A stretch of 64,000 bases of DNA, taken from Thermoleptolyngbya sichuanensis A183 (GTDB lineage: Bacteria > Cyanobacteriota > Cyanobacteriia > Elainellales > Elainellaceae). The stretch is from assembly GCF_013177315.1 (NCBI RefSeq), contig NZ_CP053661.1, forward strand, positions 62,001 to 126,000, read 5' to 3'. Each line of letters starts with the position of its first letter. Positions within the stretch are counted from its first letter, which is position 1. Below the pieces are notes generated by a model. That model was not told the DNA's origin and made no database searches. It worked only from the letters and a program-made list of their open reading frames with translations. This document shows positions 1-7,890 of this stretch, one piece after another. Both the position numbers and the translations under genes were made by a program.

Positions 1-111
1 GAACTTCAGCAATTTCGCCAAACGTTGTATGCCAGCTTGGGAAACGCCAGAGATGCCCTGTTTGATCTGATGGATGCCGTGTTAGTGAGTGCGTGCATCG
101 TGTCGTTTGTG
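1..111 (+). repeat. Left arm of a 111-bp inverted repeat
   Basis: Bases 1-111 are the exact reverse complement of 1417-1527. The arm is the 5' coding end of the transposase. It probably extends left of the window, since the other copy continues through the start codon. Confidence 0.9.
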
Positions 112-1302
112 AGGCTATCGCAGAGTCCTGTCTTTCGTCGCCAGTGGTCGAGCACCTATGAAGCGTTGCGCGATAGCCGCCTACCCCGATCAAAGGTGCT
201 GAAGCTGTTGGTGCAGCAGATACCGACTCAGCAGCAACCGTTGTTGGCAGGTGATGCGAGTCGGTGGAACCGTCCTGCTGCCAGGCGTTTGAAAGACCGC
301 ACCTTATCAGGCAGAACAGGACATGCCCCGATAGCCGGACAAAACTACAGTACCTTAGCCTGGATTGCTGAAGACAGGGGCAGTTGGGCATTACCATTGC
401 GGCATGAGCGCATCACCAGCTTTGAAACACCCGCCAGTAAAGCGGCATTCCAACTCAAACAAGTGACTCGGCAGTTAGCGGTGCGTCCGTTGGCGATCTA
501 CGACCGAGGGTACGGCAATGCCAGTTTTGTCAACCAAACGGCAGGGATTGAGGCAGACTTGCTGCTGCGGGTTACATCCAATCGATGTGTCTATGGCGCG
601 CCCCCAGCGTATCGAGGGCGAGGCGCACCTGCCAAGCATGGACATAAGATGAAACTCAATGACCCTGACACTTGGAGTGTCCCGGTCGAAACCGTTGAAG
701 TCGATGATCCCAACTGGGGACGAGTGCGGGTCAGTCGTTGGAGTGCATACCATTTCCGCAAATCCCCCAAACGGGCAATGGAAGTGTTGCGCGTGGAGGT
801 GCTGGAGACACAGAGCAGCACGCGACGCTTGGCTCCTTTGTGGTTAGTTTGGCTGGGTGAGCAGATGCCTCCGTTAGAAACCCTGTGGTTGCACTACCTC
901 CGTCGCTTTGCCATTGAACACTGGTATCGCTTTGCCAAGCAGAGGCTATATTGGACACATCCCCAGTTCAGTTCTGTATCGGCAACCGAACAGTGGAGCA
1001 GCCTGATGCCGTTGCTCAGTTGGCAGTTGTGGTTAGCGCGAAAGGACTGTACTGACCACCCCTTGCCCTGGCAGGCACCGCAAGAAACGTTGACTCCGGG
1101 TCGGGTCGCACAAGCGTTTGCAGGCATTTTGGCAGCGATTGGCACCCCTGCTCCTGCGCCTAAACCTCGTGGTAAATCGCCAGGACGAGGCAAGGGGCAC
1201 AAGCCAACTCCTCGTCCCTGCTATCCGATGGTCAAAAAACGAGCCTCGAAACGCAAGACATCCGAACAATCCCTGAACAGTCCGGTTGCAACAGCAGCTT
1301 AA
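1..1302 (+). CDS. DDE transposase (NF041680-like), 5' end outside window
   Basis: This is a cut-and-paste type DDE transposase of a family common in cyanobacteria. The frame is already open at base 1. The inverted copy at 1342-1539 shows that the native start (M-I-F-N) lies four codons upstream, outside the window; a TTG at 25 is only an internal codon. Candidate catalytic residues, numbered from base 1, are D85 (AGDASRW), D168 (IYDRGYG) and E306 (IEHWYRF), in the usual D-D-E order. The C-terminal 60 residues are rich in Lys, Arg and Pro, as expected for a DNA-binding tail. No stop or frameshift is visible, so it may be active. The exact IS family (IS4/IS701-like) is inferred. Confidence 0.85.
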   Translation, partial: ELQQFRQTLYASLGNARDALFDLMDAVLVSACIVSFVRLSQSPVFRRQWSSTYEALRDSRLPRSKVLKLLVQQIPTQQQPLLAGDASRWNRPAARRLKDRTLSGRTGHAPIAGQNYSTLAWIAEDRGSWALPLRHERITSFETPASKAAFQLKQVTRQLAVRPLAIYDRGYGNASFVNQTAGIEADLLLRVTSNRCVYGAPPAYRGRGAPAKHGHKMKLNDPDTWSVPVETVEVDDPNWGRVRVSRWSAYHFRKSPKRAMEVLRVEVLETQSSTRRLAPLWLVWLGEQMPPLETLWLHYLRRFAIEHWYRFAKQRLYWTHPQFSSVSATEQWSSLMPLLSWQLWLARKDCTDHPLPWQAPQETLTPGRVAQAFAGILAAIGTPAPAPKPRGKSPGRGKGHKPTPRPCYPMVKKRASKRKTSEQSLNSPVATAA

Positions 1303-1341
1303 CTGCGAGCAGGATTGTATCCAATTCCTTAAGTTCAACTG

Positions 1342-1539
1342 TTATGAACGGTTGAGCAGATTCTTTATGGCATCCTGTTGAGCATTATTGTGATGCCAGT
1401 TAGTCCAAACTAAAGTCACAAACGACACGATGCACGCACTCACTAACACGGCATCCATCAGATCAAACAGGGCATCTCTGGCGTTTCCCAAGCTGGCATA
1501 CAACGTTTGGCGAAATTGCTGAAGTTCGTTGAAAATCAT
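1342..1539 (-). pseudogene. Inverted 5' fragment of the neighbouring transposase
   Basis: The first 41 residues of this 65-codon frame (starting M-I-F-N-E-L-Q-Q) are identical to the N-terminus of the transposase at the window start. The remaining 24 residues are unrelated and run to a stop. It is therefore a truncated, inverted copy of the 5' end and not a functional gene. Its value is that it shows the true start of the transposase family. It lies within a segment bounded by two 17-bp direct repeats (1400-1416 and 1614-1630). Confidence 0.8.
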
Positions 1540-1630
1540 GGGGTCAATGTTGGTTGTACTTCATTGACCTTACGGCAGTCGGTGCTTCTCATTGACTGCC
1601 TTCCTCTTCACCATTAGTCCAAACTAAAGT
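1400..1630. mobile_element. Short IS derivative bounded by 17-bp direct repeats
   Basis: The motif ttagtccaaactaaagt occurs at 1400-1416 and 1614-1630 in the same orientation. Each copy contains a near-palindrome (ttagt/actaa). Between them lie the transposase start codon, about 75 bp of its leader and the 111-bp inverted arm. The segment looks like an IS left end that was copied or deleted, with the repeats marking the break. Right after it is a 16-bp tandem repeat. Which base pairs are the true IS ends cannot be decided from this window. Confidence 0.5.
1417..1527 (-). repeat. Right arm of a 111-bp inverted repeat
   Basis: This is the reverse complement of 1-111 over the full 111 bp as read by eye. 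The identity stops abruptly at 1416/1417, where a 17-bp motif (ttagtccaaactaaagt) begins. That marks a clean recombination or transposition junction. Confidence 0.9.
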
Positions 1631-1678
1631 AAACTACTGTTTGCCTAAACTACTGTTTGCCTAAACTACTGTTTGCCT
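1631..1678. repeat. Tandem repeat, 3 x 16 bp
   Basis: Three perfect units of aaactactgtttgcct follow directly after the 17-bp motif ending at 1630. The next bases (gcctgccttctgcttgcctgcc) look like decayed units. It sits between the IS remnant and the stop of the VOC gene. Confidence 0.9.
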
Positions 1679-1697
1679 GCCTTCTGCTTGCCTGCCT

Positions 1698-2132
1698 TCA
1701 GCCTGCGGTATCTCCAATCTGGGCAAACGCTGCCTGCCCAAAAATCGCGCTGGCATGGCGATAAAACTTAAACTCCATCAGGTTATAGAACGGATCTTCC
1801 AGGAAAAATGTGCGGTGTTCTAGCGGCGTGCCAACAAAGCGCTCCTTGGGCGGCTGATAAAAGCGAAGTCCCAATCGCTGCGATCGCTCTAAAAGGGCTT
1901 CCCAATCGGCCTCGTCGATAAAAATTACGCCAAAATGCCGGGGATACACGCCGCGCTGGGGCATCAGCGGTTCATGGGCCAGGTGCGCTACAATCTGATG
2001 TCCGTAGAGGTTCATAATCACCGAGCTGGCGTTTTCGCGGCCGATCTCGCAGCCCAGCCCATCGGCATAATAGGCTTTGGCTTCGGCCAGATCACTCACG
2101 GGAAACGCCAGGTGAAAGAGAGTGGTTGCCAT
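1698..2132 (-). CDS. VOC-fold (glyoxalase/dioxygenase superfamily) protein
   Basis: A 144-residue protein with one VOC repeat pair. The first beta strand is seen in HLAFPVSDL near residues 6-14, followed by the helix AEAKAYYADGLGCEIG. The last strand is DPFYNLMEFKFY near 118-129, where the Glu is a typical metal ligand. The start chosen is ATG at 2132 (MATTLFH), because the family begins just before the first beta strand. An upstream ATG at 2204 would add 24 residues without family character. The substrate is unknown; relatives include bleomycin-resistance proteins and dioxygenases. It stands alone, downstream of a transposon remnant. Confidence 0.75.
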   Translation of the reverse strand: MATTLFHLAFPVSDLAEAKAYYADGLGCEIGRENASSVIMNLYGHQIVAHLAHEPLMPQRGVYPRHFGVIFIDEADWEALLERSQRLGLRFYQPPKERFVGTPLEHRTFFLEDPFYNLMEFKFYRHASAIFGQAAFAQIGDTAG

Positions 2133-2502
2133 AGTGCTTTGCGGGGGAGTTGCAAACGGTAGGAGACAGCGCCAGGGTTGGAACGCAATCACTGATGCGA
2201 TCACTGACGCTGAGACACTGAACTTTAATCTCAGATGCTAAATTAACATCTTGCTCAAAGCTCCGTCCGGTTAGCGCTTTACCATAACCCCACTGCTTTT
2301 ATCTTTCCAATACGGAAAGGCGATCGCCCCTTGGCTGTTGGCAATCTCAACGCAGATTGAAAGCGCGGTTGAAATTGCCAACACTCGGAGCCAACTGCAA
2401 AACGCCTCGTTCGCCCCACCCACAGCACACGTCAAACTCAGCCTGATCAAGGCGCAGACATACTAAAGCGCGCTCACTATAGGCTTAATCTTGGCGATCG
2501 CT
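2133..2502. other. Intergenic region
   Basis: About 370 bp between the VOC gene start and the epimerase stop. It contains one HIP1-type site near 2320 (ggcgatcgcc) but no open frame, tRNA or strong hairpin that I can support. It must hold the VOC promoter on the minus strand. Confidence 0.5.
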
Positions 2503-4041
2503 TCAACGAGTGCTGAGACTGCCGCTGTGACCAACACTATGACTGGCGCTGTTTCGATACTTGGCAGATAGGCTTTCAATAAACAAGCGAATCGTGGGCT
2601 GATGGCTATCTAGCGTTGCCCCGTCCAACTGAAGGTACTCAGGATCAGTGCCCCAGTTCAGCACCTTCGAGAGCAACTCAATCGGTGCTTGAGAATAGAT
2701 GGAGCAAGCAACCTTCATAATGCATTCAGCAAGGGCTTGCTTGATTTGGCTATCGGCACTTGTAGGATCATTGAGAACCTTCCGCACAGCCGCCAACTCA
2801 GCTTCTAGACGCTCAAAACAGCAGGGCAAAACAGGCGTAACGATAAAGTCGCCGGACGCATCAACTCGACTTGAAACTTTTTCGATCGCGTTGACTAATA
2901 AGTTAAACGCCGACGGATCATCCCAGTCTACATTGCCCCGAAAGAAACCCTCTTCATAGCCAACCGGCGAACCCTGAAAATAAATTGGGATGTTCTTTCC
3001 AGATTGCAGGATCTTGTATAAAGCAACCTCTAGGGTTTCAACCGGCCAGCCCAGATTTCGACAGACCAAAAATTCTAGCTCTCCGGGTTTGGAGACGACG
3101 AGACTATTCAGCAGCAGGCTGACGGCTTCATGAACATTTTGACCACAAACATACTTATCAGGAGCATGAATGTTGACAATTTTCCCGTGCCTGACCTTTT
3201 GATCAAACTGTTCACAGGCGGCGCTATTGTCCAGCATGTGGGTAAATCTCACCATGCCATACACGGTTAAGCCTGACCGAGCCGCCTGATCAAAGAGCCA
3301 CTCACACACCTTTTTGGTGGCTGCATAGACTTCTCCAGTAACATAGCGCGATGCCTTCCCTGTTGAGGAGAATATGCACTTTTTGACCCCATATTTTTCG
3401 CAGAATCGAATCACATTATGAGTTCCCATAATATTCGTCAAAACAGCATCTCTAACGCGCTGCTCTGCCATTCCAGGAAGGCGTATGGCTGCCAGATGAA
3501 ATACGAGGTCGGGCTTTTCTTGGAGGAAAACCTTCTCTAGTTCATTCTGATCTCTGATGTCGATGTTATAGAATGTGAATTGCTCAACCGAATCATGATC
3601 TTCGTTCAGAGAAGACGATTCATCTAGCCATAAGTCCAGGCAAATAATCTTCTCAGGCTCAAAGGTCTTCAATTCCTGAATCAGTTGACTGCCGACGCAA
3701 CCATTTCCACCCGTCACCAGAATACGCCGACCCTTGACCTGCTCTGCGACCAAATCTCGGTAGCAGTGAACCCGACGGTTCCAGGCATCTGCAAAGGGAT
3801 CTTCCCTCAGTTGTCCAGCCGCTTGATAGACCTTCGTGAGTTCCTGGGTCAAGTTTGCTAGCTGGCTCAAGACTTGTTCATCCTCTGGCTCAGGAGAACC
3901 AGCAGGGACAAGCATCTTAATGTCATGGATAATCTCAATTCTTGATCTTAAAGAAGGTTTTGTATTGTTGCCTGAATTCGGGCATTTTTCGGGTGCTTCA
4001 TTCGTTCCCAAAGCGAAACCCTGATCTACCGATGTCAGCAT
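2503..4041 (-). CDS. NAD(P)-dependent nucleotide-sugar epimerase/dehydratase (CapD-like SDR)
   Basis: A 512-residue protein of the extended SDR superfamily, probably acting on a UDP- or other nucleotide sugar in surface polysaccharide synthesis. Residues 111-117 are the dinucleotide-binding GGNGCVG. LDLWLD near 135-140 ends the second strand, FHLAAI near 181-186 is the family motif, and Y239/K243 (YAATK) is the catalytic pair. A roughly 100-residue N-terminal extension is not part of the SDR fold. ATG 4041 is the first plausible start; the frame stays open upstream to 4251, inside the neighbouring IS element. The ISKra4 insertion sits about 76 bp upstream of this start, so the native promoter may be displaced. 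A 216-bp piece of this gene is duplicated at 26496-26711. Confidence 0.8.
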   Translation of the reverse strand: MLTSVDQGFALGTNEAPEKCPNSGNNTKPSLRSRIEIIHDIKMLVPAGSPEPEDEQVLSQLANLTQELTKVYQAAGQLREDPFADAWNRRVHCYRDLVAEQVKGRRILVTGGNGCVGSQLIQELKTFEPEKIICLDLWLDESSSLNEDHDSVEQFTFYNIDIRDQNELEKVFLQEKPDLVFHLAAIRLPGMAEQRVRDAVLTNIMGTHNVIRFCEKYGVKKCIFSSTGKASRYVTGEVYAATKKVCEWLFDQAARSGLTVYGMVRFTHMLDNSAACEQFDQKVRHGKIVNIHAPDKYVCGQNVHEAVSLLLNSLVVSKPGELEFLVCRNLGWPVETLEVALYKILQSGKNIPIYFQGSPVGYEEGFFRGNVDWDDPSAFNLLVNAIEKVSSRVDASGDFIVTPVLPCCFERLEAELAAVRKVLNDPTSADSQIKQALAECIMKVACSIYSQAPIELLSKVLNWGTDPEYLQLDGATLDSHQPTIRLFIESLSAKYRNSASHSVGHSGSLSTR

Positions 4042-4116
4042 GGTCAAAGAGTTCCTTGAATGAGTGGTTAAGCGTAGATTCCCTGTCTTCTTGACCTCGG
4101 ACGTTCCTCGCAACAG

Positions 4117-4125
4117 ACATGCCGC
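4117..4125. repeat. Left 9-bp target site duplication of the ISKra4-type element
   Basis: The sequence acatgccgc directly precedes the left terminal repeat and is repeated exactly at 5308-5316, directly after the right terminal repeat. A perfect pair means a recent insertion. Confidence 0.9.
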
Positions 4126-4222
4126 GGGTGCATCCCAGTTATGCAATGAGTAGAAGTGCTTAGTGCAGATTAAGGGCAGACGCCGTAGGCTCAGAGCAGT
4201 TGCTCTAAGGATAGTTGAAGCG

Positions 4223-4453
4223 ATGGATGCCACCAAGGAAGCCCAAATCAAAGCCCATGCACTGGCGTTAGCGGAGTTGCTTTACGACGAGACAGACCCT
4301 GAACAAGTCAAAACATTGGCCGGGATCGAAGTCGCCGTTCGTGACCACCTACTGGAGTATGTGGGGCCTGAGATCGGAAATTTTTTATCTGCACAAGCAG
4401 CGGCACAAGCTCTGGGCGAAAGCGGCACATCCAGAGTATCGTCGGACGCTTAA
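4223..4453 (+). CDS. ISKra4-family transposase, upstream frame (orfA)
   Basis: A 76-residue N-terminal frame beginning MDATKEAQIKAHALALAELL, typical of ISKra4-family transposases; the ATG at 4223 matches the usual family start. Its normal stop is at 4453. The tail after residue ~53 (SAQAAAQALG...) is an out-of-frame extension. The real continuation lies in the -1 frame through the slippery T_TTT_TTA at 4381-4387. The product by itself would lack all catalytic residues. Confidence 0.8.
   Translation: MDATKEAQIKAHALALAELLYDETDPEQVKTLAGIEVAVRDHLLEYVGPEIGNFLSAQAAAQALGESGTSRVSSDA
4381..4387 (+). promoter_or_regulatory. Programmed -1 frameshift site T_TTT_TTA
   Basis: In the orfA frame the codons read GGA AAT TTT TTA TCT. 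The heptamer TTTTTTA fits the X_XXY_YYZ rule for tandem -1 slippage. After slipping, the reading continues as F-F-I-C-T-S-S-G into orfB with no stop. I did not model a downstream stimulatory structure. Confidence 0.7.
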
Positions 4454-5283
4454 GTCTGAGTCAGCGCCAGAGCCAGCGGCTTAAGGTCAAGGCCCGCACC
4501 CAGTGGAGTCCTCAGGTTGAGACGTGCTGCTTGCTGCTGAGTGCCAACGAAGCCTATGCGCGAGCTGCCGACGATATCGCTGTGCTCACCGGGGTGTGCG
4601 TGTCAGGGAGTACCCAGCAACGGCTGGTGCATCGTCAAGACCTAGAGCCACCAGCGGTGGACAGCGGGGTTAAGGAAATGAGCTTAGACGGGGGCAAAGT
4701 CCGTCTGCGGACTCCTCAGGGGCAGCCCTGCCAGTGGCGCGATTACAAGGGGGTAAACCTGCATCAGTGCAGCATTAGCGCCTTCTACAAAGACAACGAC
4801 AGCTTGGTCAACTGGCTCAACCAGCAGCCCTTAGCGCATCCCCTCGTTTGTCTTGGGGATGGTCACGACGGCATCTGGAACCTGTTTTCACAGATCGGGC
4901 ATCGCAGCGAGCGCCTTGAGATCTTGGACTGGTACCACCTGATGGAGAATTTGGGTAACGTGGGTGGGTCTCAACAGCGTCTTGATGCCGTCGAAGCCTG
5001 CTTGTGGCAAGGGGATGTGGATGGGGCGGTTAGGCTATTCGACGACTGGTCCCATGAGCGGGTAGACCAGTTTATCGGCTATCTGGCTAAGCATCGGCTC
5101 CGTATCGTTAACTACAGCTACTACCAAGCTGAGGGGATTTCAATTGGCTCGGGTGCCGTGGAGTCGACTATCAAGCAAATTGGTAGGCGGGTGAAAATTT
5201 CAGGCGCTCAGTGGAAGGAAGACAACGTTCCACAAGTCCTTCGCCATCGCTGCGCTTATCTCAATGGTCAATTCTCATCCTGA
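4384..5283 (+). CDS. ISKra4-family transposase, catalytic frame (orfB, reached by -1 frameshift)
   Basis: This frame has no good start of its own before 4531, yet it reads meaningful family sequence from 4384 (FFICTSSGTSSGRKR). That fits expression as an orfA-orfB fusion of about 353 residues. Motifs include MSLDGGKVR, CLGDGHDGIWN, LDWYHLMENL and GSGAVESTIKQIGRR, which supply the acidic residues expected of a DDE-type catalytic core. No internal stop or deletion is seen, so the element may still be active. The last codon lies 24 bp before the inner boundary of the right terminal repeat. Confidence 0.85.
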   Translation, partial: FICTSSGTSSGRKRHIQSIVGRLSLSQRQSQRLKVKARTQWSPQVETCCLLLSANEAYARAADDIAVLTGVCVSGSTQQRLVHRQDLEPPAVDSGVKEMSLDGGKVRLRTPQGQPCQWRDYKGVNLHQCSISAFYKDNDSLVNWLNQQPLAHPLVCLGDGHDGIWNLFSQIGHRSERLEILDWYHLMENLGNVGGSQQRLDAVEACLWQGDVDGAVRLFDDWSHERVDQFIGYLAKHRLRIVNYSYYQAEGISIGSGAVESTIKQIGRRVKISGAQWKEDNVPQVLRHRCAYLNGQFSS

Positions 5284-5307
5284 GTCTTGTAAGACTGGGA
5301 TGCACCC

Positions 5308-5316
5308 ACATGCCGC
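5308..5316. repeat. Right 9-bp target site duplication
   Basis: An exact copy of acatgccgc (4117-4125), directly after the right terminal repeat of the ISKra4-type element. Confidence 0.9.
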
Positions 5317-5365
5317 CGTCCGACGACGCAGATCCGATAACTTAGATCTGACAATATAAAAATGA

Positions 5366-5457
5366 GCACCTCGAAAAATTCAGATCCTCTTGAATGGCTA
5401 CGAGAAAACAAAGGTTTCAGGCTCCTAAAATTCTCAATAAGGCAATTAATCGAAGTG
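5366..5457 (-). repeat. Dispersed repeat, copy A (about 92 bp)
   Basis: The reverse complement matches 22679-22773 with a few substitutions and short indels (roughly 93% by eye). The outer ends form short imperfect inverted repeats (gcacctc... on both ends when read inward), so it resembles a MITE. The small frames across it on either strand are shadows of the repeat and not genes. Confidence 0.8.
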
Positions 5458-5714
5458 ACCAAATGTAATTCTGAAGATGCTTATCTAATAAAGAGGCATC
5501 GTGGAGATACTTTGAGGAGTGAGAACAAAGCTCCTTGTTCAAAAATTATTAGCTTCACTATTTGCTAAACGCATCCGTGTGGTGCAAGTGAATGCGAATC
5601 TTTACGGAGAAAACTGAAATTATGAAGCTTCAGTGATTGCCTGTCTTAACAAAAATTCATGTAATACAAGTAAATAAAAGGCTGAAAAAAGCCGGAATCA
5701 TAAAGCTTTTACAA
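5458..5714. other. AT-rich intergenic DNA
   Basis: About 260 bp, clearly more AT-rich than the chromosome around it, between the dispersed repeat and the IS5-like remnant. The 68-codon frame at 5362-5568 has no family resemblance and starts inside a repeat, so I do not call it. No RNA gene or terminator was recognised. Confidence 0.4.
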
Positions 5715-6475
5715 TTGGGTAGCACCTGCTCAATCGCCTCGCTGCGTGGGCGCGCTGTCTGCCCATAAGCTATCTGCCTCATTGTCGTCGTCCAATAAAT
5801 GTCCCAACACTTGCGAATCATGCACTGCTGCATCGGTGACTTGATACTGCCGGATCAAACCATACTCAGCATCGATACTGACGTGGTTTTTGTACCCAAA
5901 ATGGTACACACCTCGTTTCTTCGTCCATCGAGCGTCCGTGTCTTTTTGCGCCAATCGATGCGGCTTGTCCTGCCAATCTTGAGGGATTTCGCCCTGCTTG
6001 AGTTGCTGGTTCTCTGAGTCGCTGTTGTGTTGCTGGGGCACAGGAATTAAGGTCGCATCTACAATCTGCCCTCCTTTGGCAGCATAGCCCTGCTTGATTA
6101 AGTAACCATCGAATTGCTCGAATAACGCCTCAATCAACCCCTGCTCAATCAGTTGTTTGCGAAATAACCAGACGGTTGTTGCATCAGGCACTTCATCGGA
6201 CAAACTAAACCCCGTGAACTGCATGAACGACAGACGGTCACTGACTTGATCTTCCAGTTCCTCATCGCTGATGTTGCACAACTGTTACACAACCAGGCGT
6301 TTGAACATCACCACGACATCGATTGCTTTGCGTCCCGCATTGCTCTTTCGAGCTTTGTTATGGATTTGCTCCAATGTGGGTCGAAAGTTCTCCCAAGGAA
6401 CAATTTGGTTGAGCCGCACCAGTTGAGCCGCACCAATAGATCTTTAGATCTTTTTTCTGCCTCAGTTTGGCTTGG
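5715..6475 (-). pseudogene. Degenerate IS5-family transposase
   Basis: On the minus strand the reading starts near 6475 with Q-I-V-P-W-E-N-F-R-P-T-L-E-Q-I-H-N-K, the typical IS5 N-terminus, and continues through DVVVMFKRLVV. It then hits an in-frame TAA where relatives have Gln (V-V-stop-Q-L-C-N). After this stop the frame is open from about 6281 to 5745, with LSFMQFTGFSLSDEVPD and VDATLIPVPQQ, the first catalytic Asp. Near 5745 a frameshift follows D-S-A; the sister frame continues R-S-E-A-I-E-Q-V-L and homology ends at about 5720. The C-terminal third, with the remaining catalytic residues, is missing. The element is dead. Confidence 0.85.
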
Positions 6476-6693
6476 CGTTCTTCCCCCTCCCAAAATCCGG
6501 CTTGGCTTATCAGTCGTCACCCTCACTCCCTCTCTGACTATGACCTCATGCCTGTCTCAACTCAAGACACTACTTAACCAATTTTTCGAGGTTCCCGCTT
6601 TAAACTTGTGTTCTTGCATTGTCTTCTCCTGTAAGTCATCTGAGCAATATCATCCAGGACATACTGCAATAGCGGCTTTCACTAGCCCATATT

Positions 6694-7890
6694 CTAAAGC
6701 CGATCAAAAAGGAGGGGCTGAACACTGCCGTCGGGCAGGATTTCCGGCAGCCACGCATCACCGTGGGGTTCTGTGCCGTCCCACTTGTCGGGGTATGTGC
6801 CCGCTGCGATCAGTTCTTCAATCCGTGTCAGTTCCTCATCGTTAATGAGGCTAAGGGTCGGTCGCCCCAGTCGTTCTGCGGTCTGGTTCACCTCAGCCTG
6901 AATGCCAAGCACCTGCGCCAGCATCCAGCGTCGCGCCTCTAGCGTCAGTGGCCCCAGCCGATTTTGCTTGGCCGCCAGCGACCCGTCTTTGTTGACCTCC
7001 CCATGCTTACGATGGCGATATTGCGGCTTTTTGATTTCCCAATACAGGGGGCGGAGCCGTTGCAGGGGGGCGAGATAGGCCCATTCCGGCTGGGCCACCA
7101 CGCGGTCGAGGGCGGCATCCTTTTGCACCAGTGGACAGCCAATACAGCCCGTACGGGCATTGATCGGCTCCTCGCCATCACTCACATCTTGCCCATACAC
7201 CTTGGCAATTTCAAACGTGGGAAAGCCTAGCTCGACATCTGCCTTCACCAGCCAGTCCCAAACGTGGCAGACGCGCCAGTGAACAATGGGAGCCAGCATA
7301 TCGGCGATCGCCTCTGACGTACTCTGCTGAAACCAGCCCTGTCCGCACTCACCACCATCTTTGGTGCAGCTAAGGGCGATGCGTTGGTCACGGGCGGCGC
7401 TCTCGCCAATCCGCACTCCCGTCATCATTAGGAACTTTTCGCCCCGTTCCTGTCGCAGCACCTCTAGCTCCCGCTCCATGCTCATCACCTTGAGCTTGGG
7501 CGTACACCAGCGGAACGTGTTCGACGGCGGTGGCACTCCCCGACCCAGCATATAGACAAAGTAGCGATAGTCTAGAGCCGGCAAGACCACGCGAGTCGCG
7601 AACCCGCGCCGCTCCAGTTCCTTCAGAATTTCCAGTGCCGCCAAGTGTAATGGCGGTAGCTCTTGGCGCGTGTCGGCGTAGAGGATGGTGAGGGTTTTGG
7701 GGCGAGGGATTTGCCCTGTCTCTATCAGGTGGGCGATCAGGGTGACGGTTGCAGAAGAATCTTTGCCGCCCGAAAAAGATACTGCCCAGTGCTTGTACAG
7801 CGAACCGCAATGACACAGCGACTCTACCGATAGCGCAATGCTTTTCGACAGGGTCAGGCGTTCTTCTTCAAATAGACTCAGGGGGTTCAT
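6694..7890 (-). CDS. DndC-like PP-loop ATPase / iron-sulfur protein (PAPS-reductase superfamily)
   Basis: A 398-residue member of the PAPS-reductase/ATP-pyrophosphatase superfamily, most like DndC, which activates DNA for sulfur incorporation in phosphorothioation. The PP-loop is SGGKDSS at residues 40-46; LYADTRQELPP (70-80) follows. GVRIGESAARDQR (158-170) resembles the DndC GVR-x2-ES-x2-R motif. Cysteines C129 (RWCTPKL), C175, C182, C249 and C252 (TGCIGC) are candidate Fe-S ligands. ATG 7890 (MNPLSLFEEE) is the likely start; an ATG 12 codons upstream looks weaker. It is transcribed divergently from a phosphorothioation-associated methyltransferase, which supports the Dnd reading. No dndB, dndD or dndE lies nearby. 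A plain PAPS/adenylylsulfate reductase is a less likely alternative. Confidence 0.75.
   Translation of the reverse strand: MNPLSLFEEERLTLSKSIALSVESLCHCGSLYKHWAVSFSGGKDSSATVTLIAHLIETGQIPRPKTLTILYADTRQELPPLHLAALEILKELERRGFATRVVLPALDYRYFVYMLGRGVPPPSNTFRWCTPKLKVMSMERELEVLRQERGEKFLMMTGVRIGESAARDQRIALSCTKDGGECGQGWFQQSTSEAIADMLAPIVHWRVCHVWDWLVKADVELGFPTFEIAKVYGQDVSDGEEPINARTGCIGCPLVQKDAALDRVVAQPEWAYLAPLQRLRPLYWEIKKPQYRHRKHGEVNKDGSLAAKQNRLGPLTLEARRWMLAQVLGIQAEVNQTAERLGRPTLSLINDEELTRIEELIAAGTYPDKWDGTEPHGDAWLPEILPDGSVQPLLFDRL

Larger units (their letters stand above)
4126..5307 (+). mobile_element. Complete ISKra4-family insertion sequence (1182 bp)
   Basis: Perfect 14-bp terminal inverted repeats gggtgcatcccagt (4126-4139) and actgggatgcaccc (5294-5307) bound the element. 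A 9-bp target duplication acatgccgc flanks it at 4117-4125 and 5308-5316. It carries two overlapping transposase frames joined by a likely -1 frameshift. The size and two-frame layout fit the ISMich2-like group of the ISKra4 family, which is known from cyanobacteria. It lies between the epimerase gene and its former upstream region. Confidence 0.92.

Noticed and set aside
5268-5568. Small ORFs on both strands with S-I-N-C-L-I-E-N-F or N-K-G-F-R-L-L-K-F
   Set aside because: They read through the dispersed repeat; the same peptide appears at the unlinked copy near 22690.
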